Below, piece after piece: positions 22,803 to 24,378 of a DNA stretch of 24,378 bases. The notes beneath the pieces were generated by a model, which searched no databases, was not told the origin of the DNA, and worked only from the letters and a program-made list of their open reading frames with translations. Made by a program: the position numbers and the translations under genes. Source of the DNA: JB111 sp052093225 (GTDB taxonomy: Bacteria > Actinomycetota > Actinomycetes > Actinomycetales > Actinomycetaceae); the NCBI GenBank assembly GCA_052093225.1, contig JBQDDG010000043.1, positions 1 through 24,378 of the forward strand, read 5' to 3'. Within the stretch, counting starts at the first letter, position 1. Each line of letters begins with the position of its first letter.

Positions 22803-23725
22803 GCGAAGAAGTCCTCGTCGATCTCGACGACCTTGTAGGTCTCTTTCACTTGCACGCCGACGCCGTACCGGATCATGAGGCTGGTGAGGCGCTTGCCGTC
22901 GATCAGGATGATGCGAGTCGGCACGTTCTCGGCGTAGGTGCGTGCACCGTCGGAGAAGCCGCTGGTCGTGATGAAGACGCCGCTGTCGGCTTTACCGCTG
23001 AGTGCCCCAACGAACGCCTGGAGGTCGGGGCGTCCGACAGTGTTGCCGTCTTGGTAACGCTTGGCCTGGATGTAGACGCGGTTAAGGCCGAGGATGTCCT
23101 GGTCGATGACCCCGTCTATGCCTCCGTCGTTGCTGAGCTGGGTGACGCTGCCGGCCCCGGTGGTGCCGCCGTAGCCCATTGACAACAGGAGATCGACAAC
23201 CGCCTGCTCGAAGAAGCCTGGTTCCTTGTCCTGCAGCCGGGCGAGCAGCTCGACCGCGATCTCGTCGTGGATTCGCTCGACGCCGCTCTGCACCTGCTCG
23301 ATAGGAGTCATCGACGACTCTTCGGTCGGAGCGGTCGTTGCAGACTCGCTCGTCTTACGGGTCGTGGTCGCCACGTACTCGCGGATCGACGAGCTGGGAT
23401 CCGCACCGAGCGCCTTGATGTCACGTTCCTTGGCACCATTCGGAAACAGCTCGATGACCTGCTTGCCGGCATCAGTGATCTGGTAGTGACCGCGCTTCGG
23501 ACGCCTGAGCGCGCCGACGTTCGTCAAGAACGAGACACCCCAGCCGATGCGGTTCTCATACTTGAGCGCGCTCCCGGACGGAAGCATCTCCTTCCTCTGC
23601 TCATCGGTGAGCTGCGCCTGATCAGCTACGAGAGGCTGAAACTCGCGCCAGTGGCGGATGATGCCATCGCTCATCACCTTGAGCGTCGGGATCATGAAGC
23701 CTTCCCAGTTGGGCATGTCCGTCAT
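22799..23725 (-). CDS. mrr: Mrr-family modification-dependent restriction endonuclease
   Basis: 308 residues, close to E. coli Mrr (304). The N-terminal domain (MPNWEGFMIPTLKVM to about residue 100) matches the winged-helix Mrr_N type, with RPKRGHYQITDAGKQVI as its characteristic end. A linker rich in Ser/Thr (about 118-138) leads to the Mrr catalytic domain: Glu173 in FFEQAVVDLL, Asp204 in GGIDGVID, then Gln220-Ala-Lys222 in VYIQAKRY, a PD-(D/E)xK variant of QxK form. Mrr enzymes cut DNA carrying foreign methylation. Start ATG 23725 overlaps the hsdM stop (ATGA) and has GGAGGG upstream; it is coupled to hsdS by another ATGA. Placement inside the hsd operon, between M and S, is unusual. Confidence 0.92.
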   Translation of the reverse strand: MTDMPNWEGFMIPTLKVMSDGIIRHWREFQPLVADQAQLTDEQRKEMLPSGSALKYENRIGWGVSFLTNVGALRRPKRGHYQITDAGKQVIELFPNGAKERDIKALGADPSSSIREYVATTTRKTSESATTAPTEESSMTPIEQVQSGVERIHDEIAVELLARLQDKEPGFFEQAVVDLLLSMGYGGTTGAGSVTQLSNDGGIDGVIDQDILGLNRVYIQAKRYQDGNTVGRPDLQAFVGALSGKADSGVFITTSGFSDGARTYAENVPTRIILIDGKRLTSLMIRYGVGVQVKETYKVVEIDEDFFA

Positions 23726-24378
23726 GACCGCGCGCCCTCCAGATCCGCCACGATCTCGTCGATCGCCGTGCGGAGCTCAGCCTGGCGCGCCACGATGCGC
23801 GCGATCTCGGCGTTCAGCTCCGTGATGTCGACTTCCTCGCGAGTGTCCTCGGCCTCGACATACGACGACACCGCAATGTTGTAGTCGTTAGCGGCGATGT
23901 CCTCGTTGCTGACGACGGTGGTGAAGTAGTCTTCAGGCTCGCGCGCCGTGAACGCTCCGAGGATCCTCGCCTGGTGCTCCTCGAGCAGCTTGTTCTTGTT
24001 GCCGACGCGCTTGAACTCGGCTGACGCGTCAATGAACAGCACGTCGCTGGTCTTCTTCGACTTCTTCAGCACGAGGATGCAGGTCGCGATCGTCGTGCCG
24101 AAGAACAGGTCCGGCGGAAGCTGGATGACCGCGTCCACGTAGTTGTTGTCGACGAGGTACTGGCGGATTTTCTTCTCCGCCCCGCCGCGGTACAGCACGC
24201 CAGGAAACTCAACGATCGCCGCGGTGCCGTTGACGGCCAGCCAGCTGAGCATGTGCATCGTGAACGCGAGGTCGGCCTTCGACTTCGGCGCGAGGACACC
24301 GGCCGGTGCGAACCGTTCATCGTTGATGAGCAGTGGGTTGGCATCGCCCTCCCACTTGATCGAGTAGGGCGGGTTGGA
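23722..24378 (-). CDS. hsdM: Type I DNA adenine methyltransferase HsdM (partial, N-terminus outside the window)
   Basis: 218 C-terminal residues are visible; the gene runs off the right edge. The first codons in the window read SNPPYSIKWEG, containing the NPPY catalytic motif IV of N6-adenine methyltransferases. The segment LAPKSKADLAFTMHMLSWL, followed by FPGVLYRGGAEKKIRQYLV and VIQLPPDLFFGTTIATCILV, is typical of HsdM. A helical C-terminal tail (ELNAEIARIVARQAELRTAI) should contact HsdS. With HsdS it would methylate adenine in the target and protect host DNA. It is the first gene of the operon visible here; its promoter is beyond the edge. The stop overlaps the mrr start by ATGA. Confidence 0.94.
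   Translation of the reverse strand, partial: SNPPYSIKWEGDANPLLINDERFAPAGVLAPKSKADLAFTMHMLSWLAVNGTAAIVEFPGVLYRGGAEKKIRQYLVDNNYVDAVIQLPPDLFFGTTIATCILVLKKSKKTSDVLFIDASAEFKRVGNKNKLLEEHQARILGAFTAREPEDYFTTVVSNEDIAANDYNIAVSSYVEAEDTREEVDITELNAEIARIVARQAELRTAIDEIVADLEGARS

Noticed and set aside
17000..24378. CRISPR array, integrase or tRNA attachment site for the island
   Set aside because: No spaced direct repeats, recombinase gene or tRNA-like sequence can be seen. The only tandem repeat is the coding 12-bp repeat in hsdS.

Overview
The window is high-GC bacterial DNA with dense, short-spaced genes, strong G/C bias at third codon positions, GTG/TTG starts and actinobacterial TCGAAC-N4-GTTCGA LexA boxes. 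It suggests an actinomycete, possibly in Micrococcales (Cellulomonas or Promicromonosporaceae-like). The lineage is inference, because no rRNA or other marker gene is present.

Layout. Positions 150-3516 (minus strand) hold a Gly/Tyr/Pro/Gln-repeat membrane protein, a small conserved-looking hypothetical protein and an MFS transporter of the YnfM type. Positions 3576-13211 hold a split SOS mutasome. dnaE2 has its own perfect LexA box, and the imuA'-imuB operon has a second perfect LexA box. Between them lie a predicted secreted S1-family serine protease, a lipoprotein, a possible 80-residue ORF and a small membrane protein. The protease and lipoprotein are visibly less GC-rich than their neighbours. 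Positions 13347-16513 hold ordinary chromosomal genes: a PEBP/YbhB-like protein, TrmL-like tRNA 2'-O-methyltransferase, a hypothetical protein and a saccharopine dehydrogenase-like enoyl reductase family protein.

At about 17.0 kb a TrmH/SpoU-family RNA methyltransferase gene is cut off at its 5' end. From there to the right edge the DNA is lower in GC and carries a defence island, transcribed leftwards. Its order is hsdM (partial, cut by the window edge) - mrr - hsdS - prrC-like - hsdR. Three of the four junctions are 4-bp ATGA overlaps. The fourth (hsdS/prrC) is a stop codon directly abutting the ATG, with a strong AAGGAGG ribosome binding site.

How it may work together. The island looks like a type IC restriction-modification system (EcoR124I/EcoprrI class). 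HsdS carries a 12-bp tandem repeat coding for EAEL units, like the TAEL repeats of EcoR124I/II. An AAA_13/PrrC-family anticodon nuclease sits between hsdS and hsdR, as in the E. coli prr locus. An Mrr-type modification-dependent endonuclease is inserted between hsdM and hsdS. Together these could give three defence layers in one transcript: cutting of unmodified DNA, cutting of foreign-modified DNA, and tRNA cleavage when restriction is inhibited. This five-gene arrangement is the most interesting content of the window.
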